In this document: positions 5,872-12,042 of the stretch, one piece after another | Layout: the number at the start of each line of letters is the position of its first letter | Position numbering within the stretch: the first letter of the stretch is position 1 | Assembly: GCA_035711465.1 (NCBI GenBank) | Contig: DASTCC010000478.1 | Span: 1-14,667, forward strand | DNA: 14,667 nucleotides | Source: DASTCC01 sp035711465 | Lineage (GTDB): Bacteria; Acidobacteriota; Vicinamibacteria; Vicinamibacterales; SCN-69-37 | Direction of reading: 5' to 3' | Made by a program: the position numbers and the translations under genes | Notes under the pieces: generated by a model | The model's input: the letters and a program-made list of their open reading frames with translations, nothing else | Told to the model about the DNA's origin: nothing | Database searches by the model: none

Positions 5872-6902
5872 GACCCGGTCTGCTCCCTCGGCAGATCTCC
5901 GGCGCGGCCGGTGGACGTGACTTCGATGGGACGCACCAGGACCTGCAACGCCTGATCGCGCCGCAACGCGATCAGCGTCCCGCGGACTTCGTACGCGCGC
6001 GGATCGCCGGCAAACGTCTTGAGGAACGGGCGGATCAACGCGCCCTCCGTGAAACCGAGGTCCATCAGCCGGCGCCGGCTGAATCCCTGACACGCCTCGT
6101 CGAGCCCGACCACTTCGGCGCGCTGGCCGTTCCCGAGATCGGCGAGCCGGATGACGTCGTGACTCGCCGCCGCGTCCGGCGCCGGCGCCAGAAACACGTT
6201 CGCCGCCACGGCCGGCGCGAGCTTGAACTCGTTCTCGCCATCGCTCAAGACCAGGCGCTCGGACGTGGACTCGACGACGCGCACGAGCTGGCCGACACGG
6301 AGGCCGGCGGCGACGATCTGCGCGAACGAAATCTCCGGCTCGTCCTCGAGATGCACGACACGGCCGGTCTCATCAGCCGGCCAGCCGGTCGCCGGGACGC
6401 CGCTGGCGGGTGCGAGCGCGCCCTCGCGCGTCGGGATCGGGTCGCCGTGCGGATCCATCGACGGATGACCGAGCGAGGCGTCGAGCCGATCGACCTCTTC
6501 GGGCGACAGCGAGTGCTCGCGGCGTTCTGCCGCGGCGTGCACGCTGCGCAGCGGCAACCGCGCCTCGTCGGCGAAATAGCGTTCGAGCAGCCGATGCGCG
6601 CGAACGACCTGCAGCGCGAGCCGCTCGCCGTCCGACGTCAATCGAAACTCCTGCCCGTGCGGCGTGAGCAGTCCCTGTGACTGCATGCGGCTCACGAGAT
6701 CGACGACCGCGCGATCGCGCAGGCGCAGTACGCCGGCCAGCGACGAGATGGTGCCGCGTCGTCCGCGATATTCCTGCTCGAACAGATGCTTCAGCGCATC
6801 CTCGAGCTGCTGTCGCTTGCGATGTGCGGAGCGCAGCCGATCCCAGCGCACGAGCAGCCAGGCGAGCATCGCCGCCACAGCCAGAAGCAGAAGGTTGGTC
6901 AT
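5868..6902 (-). CDS. Membrane-anchored DtxR-like winged-helix/FeoA fusion protein
   Basis: A 344-residue multidomain protein. Residues 3-19 form one hydrophobic helix (LLLLAVAAMLAWLLV) followed by basic residues, so the rest should face the cytosol. A DtxR/MntR-type winged helix covers about 33-95, and the metal-sensor helices about 96-157 keep His103, Glu107, His122, Glu126, Glu129 and His130, the positions used as metal ligands in this family, plus the HPSMDPHGDPIP loop (146-157). The first SH3/FeoA-like domain is 179-239. A second, canonical FeoA domain is 250-327, with RRRLMDLGFTEG (276-287), GDPRAYEVRG (299-308) and ALRRDQAL (312-319). It overlaps the FeoB G-domain gene by ATGA. It may be a tethered iron-sensing regulator, or a structural FeoA/FeoC-like partner of FeoB; FeoC proteins are also winged helices. 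Domain calls are firm; function is inferred. Confidence 0.85.
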   Translation of the reverse strand: MTNLLLLAVAAMLAWLLVRWDRLRSAHRKRQQLEDALKHLFEQEYRGRRGTISSLAGVLRLRDRAVVDLVSRMQSQGLLTPHGQEFRLTSDGERLALQVVRAHRLLERYFADEARLPLRSVHAAAERREHSLSPEEVDRLDASLGHPSMDPHGDPIPTREGALAPASGVPATGWPADETGRVVHLEDEPEISFAQIVAAGLRVGQLVRVVESTSERLVLSDGENEFKLAPAVAANVFLAPAPDAAASHDVIRLADLGNGQRAEVVGLDEACQGFSRRRLMDLGFTEGALIRPFLKTFAGDPRAYEVRGTLIALRRDQALQVLVRPIEVTSTGRAGDLPREQTGS

Positions 6903-6912
6903 CGGGGTGCCG

Positions 6913-6952
6913 TTTTTGGATACTCACAATCGACTTTTTGAGTATTCAAAAA
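6913..6952. promoter_or_regulatory. Paired palindromic operator boxes upstream of the feo genes
   Basis: Two 18-bp boxes, TTTTTGGATACTCACAAT (6913-6930) and TTTTTGAGTATTCAAAAA (6935-6952), start 22 bp apart, about two helical turns. The second is a near palindrome (16 of 18 positions symmetric). Viewed together, 6912-6926 and 6939-6953 are 15-nt inverted arms with one mismatch. The region is AT-rich in a GC-rich window and lies 11 bp upstream of the fusion gene start. It is a likely operator for the adjacent DtxR-type regulator. The sequence does not match the B. subtilis MntR or corynebacterial DtxR consensus as I remember them. Confidence 0.75.
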
Positions 6953-6969
6953 CTACACCCCTAGTGTAG
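6948..6969 (-). terminator. Possible intrinsic terminator of the DtxR gene
   Basis: Read on the minus strand, CTACAC (6969-6964), loop TAGGG, GTGTAG (6958-6953) is followed at once by TTTTT (6952-6948). The stem is only six base pairs. It would separate the dtxR transcript from the feo transcript, but the T-run is also the edge of the second operator box, so the match could be accidental. Confidence 0.4.
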
Positions 6970-7021
6970 CTGGTCGCGCCCGCACACACAAGGGCCGGCC
7001 AGGAATTGCGTGCAAAACCAG

Positions 7022-7705
7022 CTATTTCCGGACGGTGACGAGGATCTTCGAGGCCGCCCGGGCCCCCAGGGTGACCGGCTCGCGATCTTCCGCGGCGATG
7101 GCGACCGCGTCGGACGCCGAATCGCGGCTGACGACCGAGAGCGCGTGCCCCGGCATCAGACCCTGCTGCTCGGCGAAGCGCAGGAACGTCGGGTCTTGAT
7201 CGATCACGCGTGAGACGACCAGCGGTTCGTTCATTGGCGCGGTCAGCAGGTTGAGGTACTTCGGGCGCGCCATCGTGCCCTGTGCCGTGGGAATCGGGTC
7301 GCCGTGCGGATCGACCGCGGGCCGGCCGAGCATCTGGTCGATCAAATCGACCAGCCGCTCCGAGACCGCGTGTTCGAGCCGTTCGGCTTCGTCGTGCACC
7401 TCGGCCCAGCTCATGCCGAGGATCTCGACGAGGAACAGTTCGATCAGCCGATGCCGGCGGAGCACCAGCGTCGCCAGCTTCTCGCCCGCCGCGGTGAGGC
7501 GCACGCCCATGTAGGGCTCGTAATGCACCAGCCCCGATTCAGCCAGCGTCTTGACCATCGTCGTCGCCGTGCCCGGCACGACGCCGAGACCTGATGCCAG
7601 CTGGCCCATGGGGACGAGGGCGTCGGCAGCCATCCCCTCTGCGGACTGCGCGAGATAGATGGTCTTGAGGTAGTTCTCGACGGTGTGAGACGGGAGCACC
7701 TGCAC
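7022..7705 (-). CDS. DtxR/MntR-family metal-dependent transcriptional regulator
   Basis: A 227-residue soluble regulator with full DtxR architecture: winged helix (about 8-75, VENYLKTIY at the start and GTATTMVKTLAESGLV as the recognition region), metal-binding and dimerisation helices (about 80-140) and a C-terminal SH3/FeoA-like domain (about 150-226). Metal-ligand positions are intact: His85, Glu89, then His104, Glu108, Glu111 and His112 in EVHDEAERLEH. Glutamate at 108, where DtxR has cysteine, is the MntR-like state, so Mn2+ or Fe2+ are both possible. It lies upstream of the feo genes on the same strand, and the paired boxes between them are its likely target. The start is GTG 7705; an in-frame GTG at 7699 sits 6 nt after a TATCAT hexamer and may be the true leaderless start. 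No copy of the box is seen before its own gene. Confidence 0.9.
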   Translation of the reverse strand: MQVLPSHTVENYLKTIYLAQSAEGMAADALVPMGQLASGLGVVPGTATTMVKTLAESGLVHYEPYMGVRLTAAGEKLATLVLRRHRLIELFLVEILGMSWAEVHDEAERLEHAVSERLVDLIDQMLGRPAVDPHGDPIPTAQGTMARPKYLNLLTAPMNEPLVVSRVIDQDPTFLRFAEQQGLMPGHALSVVSRDSASDAVAIAAEDREPVTLGARAASKILVTVRK

Positions 7706-7723
7706 ATGATACGCACGCTCAGC

Positions 7724-7765
7724 GATCAGCCATCAGCCGTCAGCCGTCAGCCACCAGCCGTCAGC
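7724..7765. repeat. Six tandem heptamers (consensus CGTCAGC) between divergent genes
   Basis: Consecutive 7-bp units GATCAGC, CATCAGC, CGTCAGC, CGTCAGC, CACCAGC, CGTCAGC fill most of the 74-bp spacer between dtxR and menG, and a partial unit CGT follows. A change in copy number would shift the spacing of the two promoters by 7 bp per unit. The units are too short and have no unique spacers, so this is not a CRISPR array. Confidence 0.9.
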
Positions 7766-7767
7766 CG

Positions 7768-7773
7768 TAAACT
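7768..7773 (+). promoter_or_regulatory. Possible -10 element for leaderless menG
   Basis: TAAACT lies 6 nt before the GTG start, the same geometry as TACAAT before rmuC. No Shine-Dalgarno sequence precedes the start. No convincing -35 is seen; the heptamer repeats occupy that position. Confidence 0.35.
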
Positions 7774-7779
7774 TCCAAC

Positions 7780-8517
7780 GTGTCCGAGCCTCGATTGAAG
7801 GACGCGTTCGCTGCCCCTGACACCAAGCGTCGTTACGTGCGCCGGTTGTTCGCGACGATTGCCGATCGCTACGACCTGATCACGCGACTGCTTTCCTGGG
7901 GCGGCGATCAGCGATGGAAGCGGCGTCTGACGGAGCTCGTGCCGTTCCGCGCCGGCGATCGTGTGCTCGACCTCGCGTGCGGCACCGGCGATCTCGCGTT
8001 CGCGGCCGCGGCGCGGGGCGCGCGCGTGATCGGCCTCGACATCACGCCGCGCATGCTCGTGCTCGCGCGCGCGAAGACGGCTGGCGCGCAGGTGACCTGG
8101 ATCGTCGGCGACATGGGGGCGCTGCCGATCGCGTCGGCGTCCTGCCAGGCGATCACGACCGGGTACGGCCTGCGCAACGTTCCCGATCTGACCGCGGCGA
8201 TCGACGAGATCGTTCGCGTGCTCGCGCCGGGCGGCGTCGTCGGCTCGCTCGACTTCGATCGACCGGAATCGCCCATCGTGCGCGCGATCTATCTGCGGTA
8301 TCTCACGATCGTCGGCGGCGTCCTCGGCTGGGTGCTGCATCGCGACCCGGACACCTACCGCTACATTCCGGCGTCGATCCGCCGCTATCCGGGCGCCCCC
8401 GGGGTCGCCGAGATGATGCGGCGCGCCGGGCTCGTCGACGTCCGTCACGTGCCGCTGCTCGCCGGATTCATGGCGCTGCACGTCGGCCGCAAGCCGACGC
8501 CGCTGCGGACGGACTAG
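7780..8517 (+). CDS. menG: Demethylmenaquinone/ubiquinone C-methyltransferase
   Basis: A 245-residue class I SAM methyltransferase of the UbiE/MenG family, which puts the last C-methyl on the quinone ring. The evidence is the N-terminal signature RYDLITRLLSWGGDQRWKR (30-48), the SAM-binding loop LDLACGTGD (63-71) with the acidic Asp87 of strand two (GLDITP), the UbiE second signature GYGLRNVP (128-135), and LAPGGVVGSLDF (148-159). Length is usual for the family (about 230-250). The start is GTG 7780, since the protein begins at the family's usual distance from the RYD motif. No other quinone genes are present, so menaquinone as substrate is inferred from the bacterial type suggested. It is followed after 12 bp by a small unknown gene on the same strand. 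Confidence 0.9.
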   Translation: MSEPRLKDAFAAPDTKRRYVRRLFATIADRYDLITRLLSWGGDQRWKRRLTELVPFRAGDRVLDLACGTGDLAFAAAARGARVIGLDITPRMLVLARAKTAGAQVTWIVGDMGALPIASASCQAITTGYGLRNVPDLTAAIDEIVRVLAPGGVVGSLDFDRPESPIVRAIYLRYLTIVGGVLGWVLHRDPDTYRYIPASIRRYPGAPGVAEMMRRAGLVDVRHVPLLAGFMALHVGRKPTPLRTD

Positions 8518-8520
8518 AAT
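8515..8520 (+). promoter_or_regulatory. Possible -10 element upstream of the small unknown gene
   Basis: TAGAAT overlaps the menG stop and ends 9 nt before the ATG at 8530. No Shine-Dalgarno sequence is seen there, so a short or leaderless transcript is possible in addition to read-through from menG. Confidence 0.3.
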
Positions 8521-8529
8521 ACGAATTCG

Positions 8530-8964
8530 ATGGACGTCTCTGAACTGCGCAAACGCATCCTGCGCGCGCTCGACGACGCGCGCAAGGACGCGACCGAGCG
8601 GCGCGCGGCGATGGACCAGGCCTCGGCCGCCTACACGACGTTCCTCGAATCGATCGCCAAGCCGCTGATGCAGCAGGCGGCGACGGTGCTGCGCGGCGAG
8701 GGGCAGCGCTTCTCGGTGAACACGCCTGCCTCCAGCGTGCGCCTGGTGTCGGATGGCTCGCCGGAGACCTACATCGAGCTCGAACTGGATCGCAGCGGCG
8801 ATCGCCCGACGGTGATCGGGCGCGCCAGCGCCGGCCGCGGCGCGGGGAGCCGGATCATCGCCGAGGAGCCGATCGGCGACGGCAAGGCGATCGCCGCGCT
8901 CACCGAAGACGACGTCGCCCGCTTCATCCTCGCGACCGTCCCGAAGCTCGTCATCAAGAACTGA
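8530..8964 (+). CDS. Conserved-looking hypothetical protein, 144 residues
   Basis: I do not recognise this gene. The product has no signal peptide or membrane helix. The first 55 residues should be helical and charged (LRKRILRALDDARKD, then ERRAAMDQASAAYTTFLES). Residues 60-110 look like beta strands (VRLVSDGSPETYIELELD), and a final helix ends in ILATVPKLVIKN. Codon use is like that of its neighbours and the frame fits tightly: 12 bp after menG and 3 bp before the convergent CoA-transferase stop, which supports a real gene. A role linked to menG is possible only by position. The N-terminal helices could mediate dimerisation. Confidence 0.7.
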   Translation: MDVSELRKRILRALDDARKDATERRAAMDQASAAYTTFLESIAKPLMQQAATVLRGEGQRFSVNTPASSVRLVSDGSPETYIELELDRSGDRPTVIGRASAGRGAGSRIIAEEPIGDGKAIAALTEDDVARFILATVPKLVIKN

Positions 8965-8967
8965 TCG

Positions 8968-10191
8968 TCAGTCCAGGAGCCGCACGACATGCCGGTCCGC
9001 GAGCGCGCGGATGGCGGCGTCGTCCAGAGCGAGATCCTGCCGCAGGACGGCCGCCGTGTGTTCGCCGAGGCGCGGCGGCGGGGTCCGCACCGCGCCCGGT
9101 GTCATCGACAGTTTCACCGGCAATCCCAGCAGCGAGAGACGCCCGATCGTGGGGTGATCGATGGCGTCGATCATCGCGCGTGCGGCGATCTGTGGGTCGG
9201 CCATCGCCTCGTCGATCGAACGCACGGCGCCGCAGGGCACGCCGGCGGCGCGAAGCCGATCGACGAGCGGCGCGAGCGGCCGCGTCCGGAACGCCGCGGA
9301 GAGGAGTGCGTGCAGCGCCTCGTACTGCACGACCCGGCCCGCGTTGGTCGTGAAGCGCGGGTCGGCGCCGATCGCGTCCAGGCCGAGCGTGTCGCAGAGC
9401 CGCTGCCACTGGGTGTCGTTCCCGACCGCGAGCACGAGCACGCCGCCGGCGGCGTCGAACGTGTCGTAGGGCGCGATCGTCATGTGACGGTTCCCCGTGC
9501 GCGCCGGCACTTCTCCGGTCGCGAGGTATTTCGTCGCCTGATAGGTGAGCAGCGCCGCGACCGAATCGAGCAGGCTGACGTCGACGAGCTGCCCGCGGCC
9601 GGAGCGGCCGCGCGCGATCAGCGCCAGCAGCATCCCCTGGAACGCGAACATGCCGGTGGCGATGTCGGCGACGGCGACGCCGAGCCGCACCGCCGGGCCG
9701 TCCGGTGTTCCGGTGATGCTCATCAAGCCGCCTTCGGCCTGCGCCACAGCGTCGTACCCGGGCTCGTCGCGTCGGGGGCCGTGCTGGCCGAAGCCCGAGA
9801 TCGAAACGTAAATCACCGCGGGGAAGCGCGACGAGATCGCCGCATAATCGAGTCCGCCGCGCGCCAGCGTGCCGGGCCGGAAGTTCTCGACGACGACGTC
9901 GGCCCGGGCGATCAGGTCGGCGACGATGCCCCGGCCTTCGGGGGATCGAAGATCGACCGCGACGCTCTCCTTGTTGCGATTGACGCTCAGGTAGTACGCG
10001 CTCTCGCCTTCGAGAAACGGCGGTCCCCAGGCGCGCGTGTCGTCGCCGTGCGCCGGGCTTTCGATCTTGATCACGCGCGCGCCCATGTCGGCCGCGAGCA
10101 TCGTGCAGTAGGGCCCGGACAGCACGCGCGACAGGTCGACGATGGTGATGCCGGAGAGCGGCGCCGGCGCGCCTGCGGTCGCGCCGTTCAT
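8968..10191 (-). CDS. CaiB/BaiF family (class III) CoA-transferase
   Basis: A 407-residue member of the CoA-transferase family III, which moves CoA between carboxylic acids through an aspartyl-CoA intermediate. Family text is clear: VLSGPYCTMLAADMGARVIK (23-42), the NRNKESVAVDLRSPEGR stretch (71-87), ENFRPGTL (102-109), SGFGQHGP (132-139), GYDAVAQAEGGLMSITG (145-161), and VAVADIATG with the expected nucleophile Asp176. Length is normal. The acid acted on cannot be told from the sequence; the family includes formyl-, carnitine-, succinyl- and mesaconyl-CoA transferases. The ATG overlaps the stop of the upstream homoserine dehydrogenase-like gene as ATGA, so the two are probably translated together. 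It converges on the small gene at 8530-8964. Confidence 0.9.
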   Translation of the reverse strand: MNGATAGAPAPLSGITIVDLSRVLSGPYCTMLAADMGARVIKIESPAHGDDTRAWGPPFLEGESAYYLSVNRNKESVAVDLRSPEGRGIVADLIARADVVVENFRPGTLARGGLDYAAISSRFPAVIYVSISGFGQHGPRRDEPGYDAVAQAEGGLMSITGTPDGPAVRLGVAVADIATGMFAFQGMLLALIARGRSGRGQLVDVSLLDSVAALLTYQATKYLATGEVPARTGNRHMTIAPYDTFDAAGGVLVLAVGNDTQWQRLCDTLGLDAIGADPRFTTNAGRVVQYEALHALLSAAFRTRPLAPLVDRLRAAGVPCGAVRSIDEAMADPQIAARAMIDAIDHPTIGRLSLLGLPVKLSMTPGAVRTPPPRLGEHTAAVLRQDLALDDAAIRALADRHVVRLLD

Positions 10192-11240
10192 CGCCCGACA
10201 TCCCCGTGTGCGCCGGCCCGACGCGCGATCGTGACGAGGTCGCTGAGCAGCGCGTACGCCGTCTTTTCCATGCCGCCGTCGCGCTGCGTGATCACGATCC
10301 GCCCGGCCGGCCAGGTATCGATCTCGAGCGCGTTGGCCTGGCCGTCGAGCTGCGCGAGCGGATCGTCGAGCGGCAATGCTTCGAGCGCGACGCGGACCTC
10401 GACGCGATCGCCGTCGCGCGCGGCCGACGCGACGAGCTTCAGCGCGCGGCCGCTCGCACGCGCGGCGAGTGCCCGCTCCGCCGTCTGCGGCGTCAGACCC
10501 TCGCGGGCGACCGCGAGCGGTGTGATGTCGGCGTCGAGCAGCACGTTGGCGAGCGCCGCCGCCTTCGCCGCGGCGTCCCAGCCGTCGACGTCGAGCGACG
10601 GATCCGCTTCGGCGACGCCGGCCTCCTGCATCCGCCGCAGCGCCCGATCGAACGGCTCGCCCTGTTCCATCGCCGTGAGGATGTAGTTGGTGGTGCTGTT
10701 GACGACGCCGCGAAAGCCGCGGACGTCGCAGGCCGGCAGCGTCTCGCGGACCAGGTTGAAGATCGGGATGCCGTCCATCACCGCGCCTTCGAACAGAAAC
10801 GAGACGCCGGCGCGGCGTGCTTCGTCGGCGAGGGCGCGATATGCGAACGCCGCCGGCCCCTTGTTGGCGGTGATCACGTGCGCCCCGGCCGCGAACGCGG
10901 CGCGCACGTGGGCGATCGCCGGCTCGCCAGACCGGATGTCCAGTGTCGTCGTCTCAACCATTACGCGGGCCTCGACGTCCTGGGAGCGCAGTCGCGCGAT
11001 CCACTCCAGCGTCGAGGGCACGGACGCCGGCCCAAATGCGCCGCCTTCGGCGAAAGTTCGCGCGATTCGATTCGCGTCGAGGCCCGCCCTTTCGAACACC
11101 GCGCCGTGATGCCTGGTCACGACGCCGACGATCACCGGCTCGATTCCCATCGCGTCCAGCGCCGCCCGCGATTCGTCCAGCAGGGTGACGAACCGCCGCG
11201 CGACGTTGCCGTACCCGACCAGCAGCAACGCGATTGTCAT
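10188..11240 (-). CDS. hom: Homoserine dehydrogenase-like oxidoreductase, no ACT domain
   Basis: A 350-residue homoserine dehydrogenase family protein. The Rossmann start is LLLVGYGNVARRF (5-17). ANKGPAAFAYRALADEA (125-141) holds the family's lysine (Lys127). EGAVMDGIPIFNLV (151-164) stands where the family has E-A-T-V-G-G-G-I-P, NSTTNYILTAM (181-191) matches the NGTTNYIL motif, and VAEADPSLDVDGWDAAAK (209-226) gives Glu211, Asp222 and Lys226 in the spacing of yeast Glu208, Asp219 and Lys223. There is no C-terminal ACT regulatory domain. The reaction would be NAD(P)H-dependent reduction of aspartate semialdehyde to homoserine, but the changed EGAVMDG loop and the coupling to a CoA-transferase leave a different hydroxy-acid substrate possible. 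The start at 11240 gives MTIALLLVGYG; the frame is open upstream but antisense to the SIMPL gene. Confidence 0.8.
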   Translation of the reverse strand: MTIALLLVGYGNVARRFVTLLDESRAALDAMGIEPVIVGVVTRHHGAVFERAGLDANRIARTFAEGGAFGPASVPSTLEWIARLRSQDVEARVMVETTTLDIRSGEPAIAHVRAAFAAGAHVITANKGPAAFAYRALADEARRAGVSFLFEGAVMDGIPIFNLVRETLPACDVRGFRGVVNSTTNYILTAMEQGEPFDRALRRMQEAGVAEADPSLDVDGWDAAAKAAALANVLLDADITPLAVAREGLTPQTAERALAARASGRALKLVASAARDGDRVEVRVALEALPLDDPLAQLDGQANALEIDTWPAGRIVITQRDGGMEKTAYALLSDLVTIARRAGAHGDVGR

Positions 11241-11324
11241 TGACGTCGAACGACCGGAGGGAACGATTTCCGCGCCGCGGACATTACCCGGATGGATGCC
11301 ATGCGCCGGGCGTAGAGTGTAGCC

Positions 11325-11330
11325 GAGGAG
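11325..11330 (+). promoter_or_regulatory. Shine-Dalgarno site of the SIMPL gene
   Basis: GAGGAG lies 7 nt before the ATG at 11338, one of the few strong ribosome sites in the window, and fixes the start. A TAGAGT hexamer at 11312-11317 could be the -10. The 97-bp spacer 11241-11337 is shared with the divergent hom gene and shows nothing else clear. Confidence 0.6.
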
Positions 11331-11337
11331 CTCAACG

Positions 11338-12042
11338 ATGACCGTGAAGAGACTGCTGCCCCTGATGCTGGCGCTGGCGCTGGCGCCGCCGACGTACGTG
11401 TTCGCGCAGAGCGCGCCCGAGCCGCCGGTGATCGTGACCCGGGGCACCGGCGTCATCAAGCGCGCGCCCAACCAGGCGTTCGTCGGCATCGCGTCCGAGA
11501 CGCGGGCGAACCTGCCCGCCGAGGCGCAGCGTCTGTCGGCGGAGGCGATGACCAACGTCCAGGGCGCGCTCGCGAAGGTCGGCCTGCCGCTCGGCGCGAT
11601 CAAGACCACCGGCTACTCGCTCGAGCCCGACCTCGAGTGGTCGAACGGCCGCAGCCGCGTGCGCGGCTACATCGCGCGCAACCAGATCGAAGTCCAGGTC
11701 GACGACCTCGCCAAGCTCGGCGCCGTCATCGACGCCGCCGGCGCCAGCGGCGCGACGTCGATGTCCGGCCTTCGCTTCGATCTGAAGGAACGCGCGGCCG
11801 TCGAGCGTGAAGCGCTGCAGCTGGCGGTCGAGGACGCGATGGCGCGCGCCAAAGCGATCGCCGCCGGCGCGCGCGCGACGCTGGGACCGATTCTCAGGAT
11901 CCAGGAGGGCACCGAGCTCCGGCCGCCGGTCCAGGTGATGCAGATGCGCGCCGTGGCGGATGCCGCGAAGGCGACGCCCATCGAAGCCGGCGAGACCGAA
12001 GTGCGCGCCGAGGTCTCGCTGACGATCCGGATCGGCGGCTAG
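11338..12042 (+). CDS. Exported SIMPL-domain (DUF541) protein
   Basis: A 234-residue protein with a typical signal peptide: basic MTVKR, hydrophobic core LLPLMLALALA, and a likely cut after Ala23 (VFA-QS). The mature part matches the SIMPL/DUF541 family: an opening VIVTRGTGVIKRAPNQAFVGI (32-52), then the long helix LPAEAQRLSAEAMTNVQGAL, the GYSLEPDLEW strand (about 87-96), a second helix ERAAVEREALQLAVEDAMAR, and a final strand VRAEVSLTIRIGG. Family members are periplasmic or outer-surface proteins such as E. coli YggE, linked to oxidative stress, with no known enzymatic activity. A clear Shine-Dalgarno site supports the start. Its TAG stop overlaps the rmuC stop on the other strand in a shared CTAG. 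Confidence 0.88.
   Translation: MTVKRLLPLMLALALAPPTYVFAQSAPEPPVIVTRGTGVIKRAPNQAFVGIASETRANLPAEAQRLSAEAMTNVQGALAKVGLPLGAIKTTGYSLEPDLEWSNGRSRVRGYIARNQIEVQVDDLAKLGAVIDAAGASGATSMSGLRFDLKERAAVEREALQLAVEDAMARAKAIAAGARATLGPILRIQEGTELRPPVQVMQMRAVADAAKATPIEAGETEVRAEVSLTIRIGG

Noticed and set aside
3674..6902. A separate feoC gene in the iron operon
   Set aside because: The genes overlap by 4 nt each and leave no room. The winged helix of the fusion protein is the only FeoC-like candidate.
7724..7765. CRISPR-like array
   Set aside because: Units are 7 bp and directly adjacent, with no unique spacers and no cas genes.
8989..10686. Long plus-strand open frame (565 codons) opposite the CoA-transferase and hom genes
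   Set aside because: Its product is arginine/histidine-rich without family motifs, while the minus strand encodes two clear enzymes. It is a shadow frame of GC-rich DNA.
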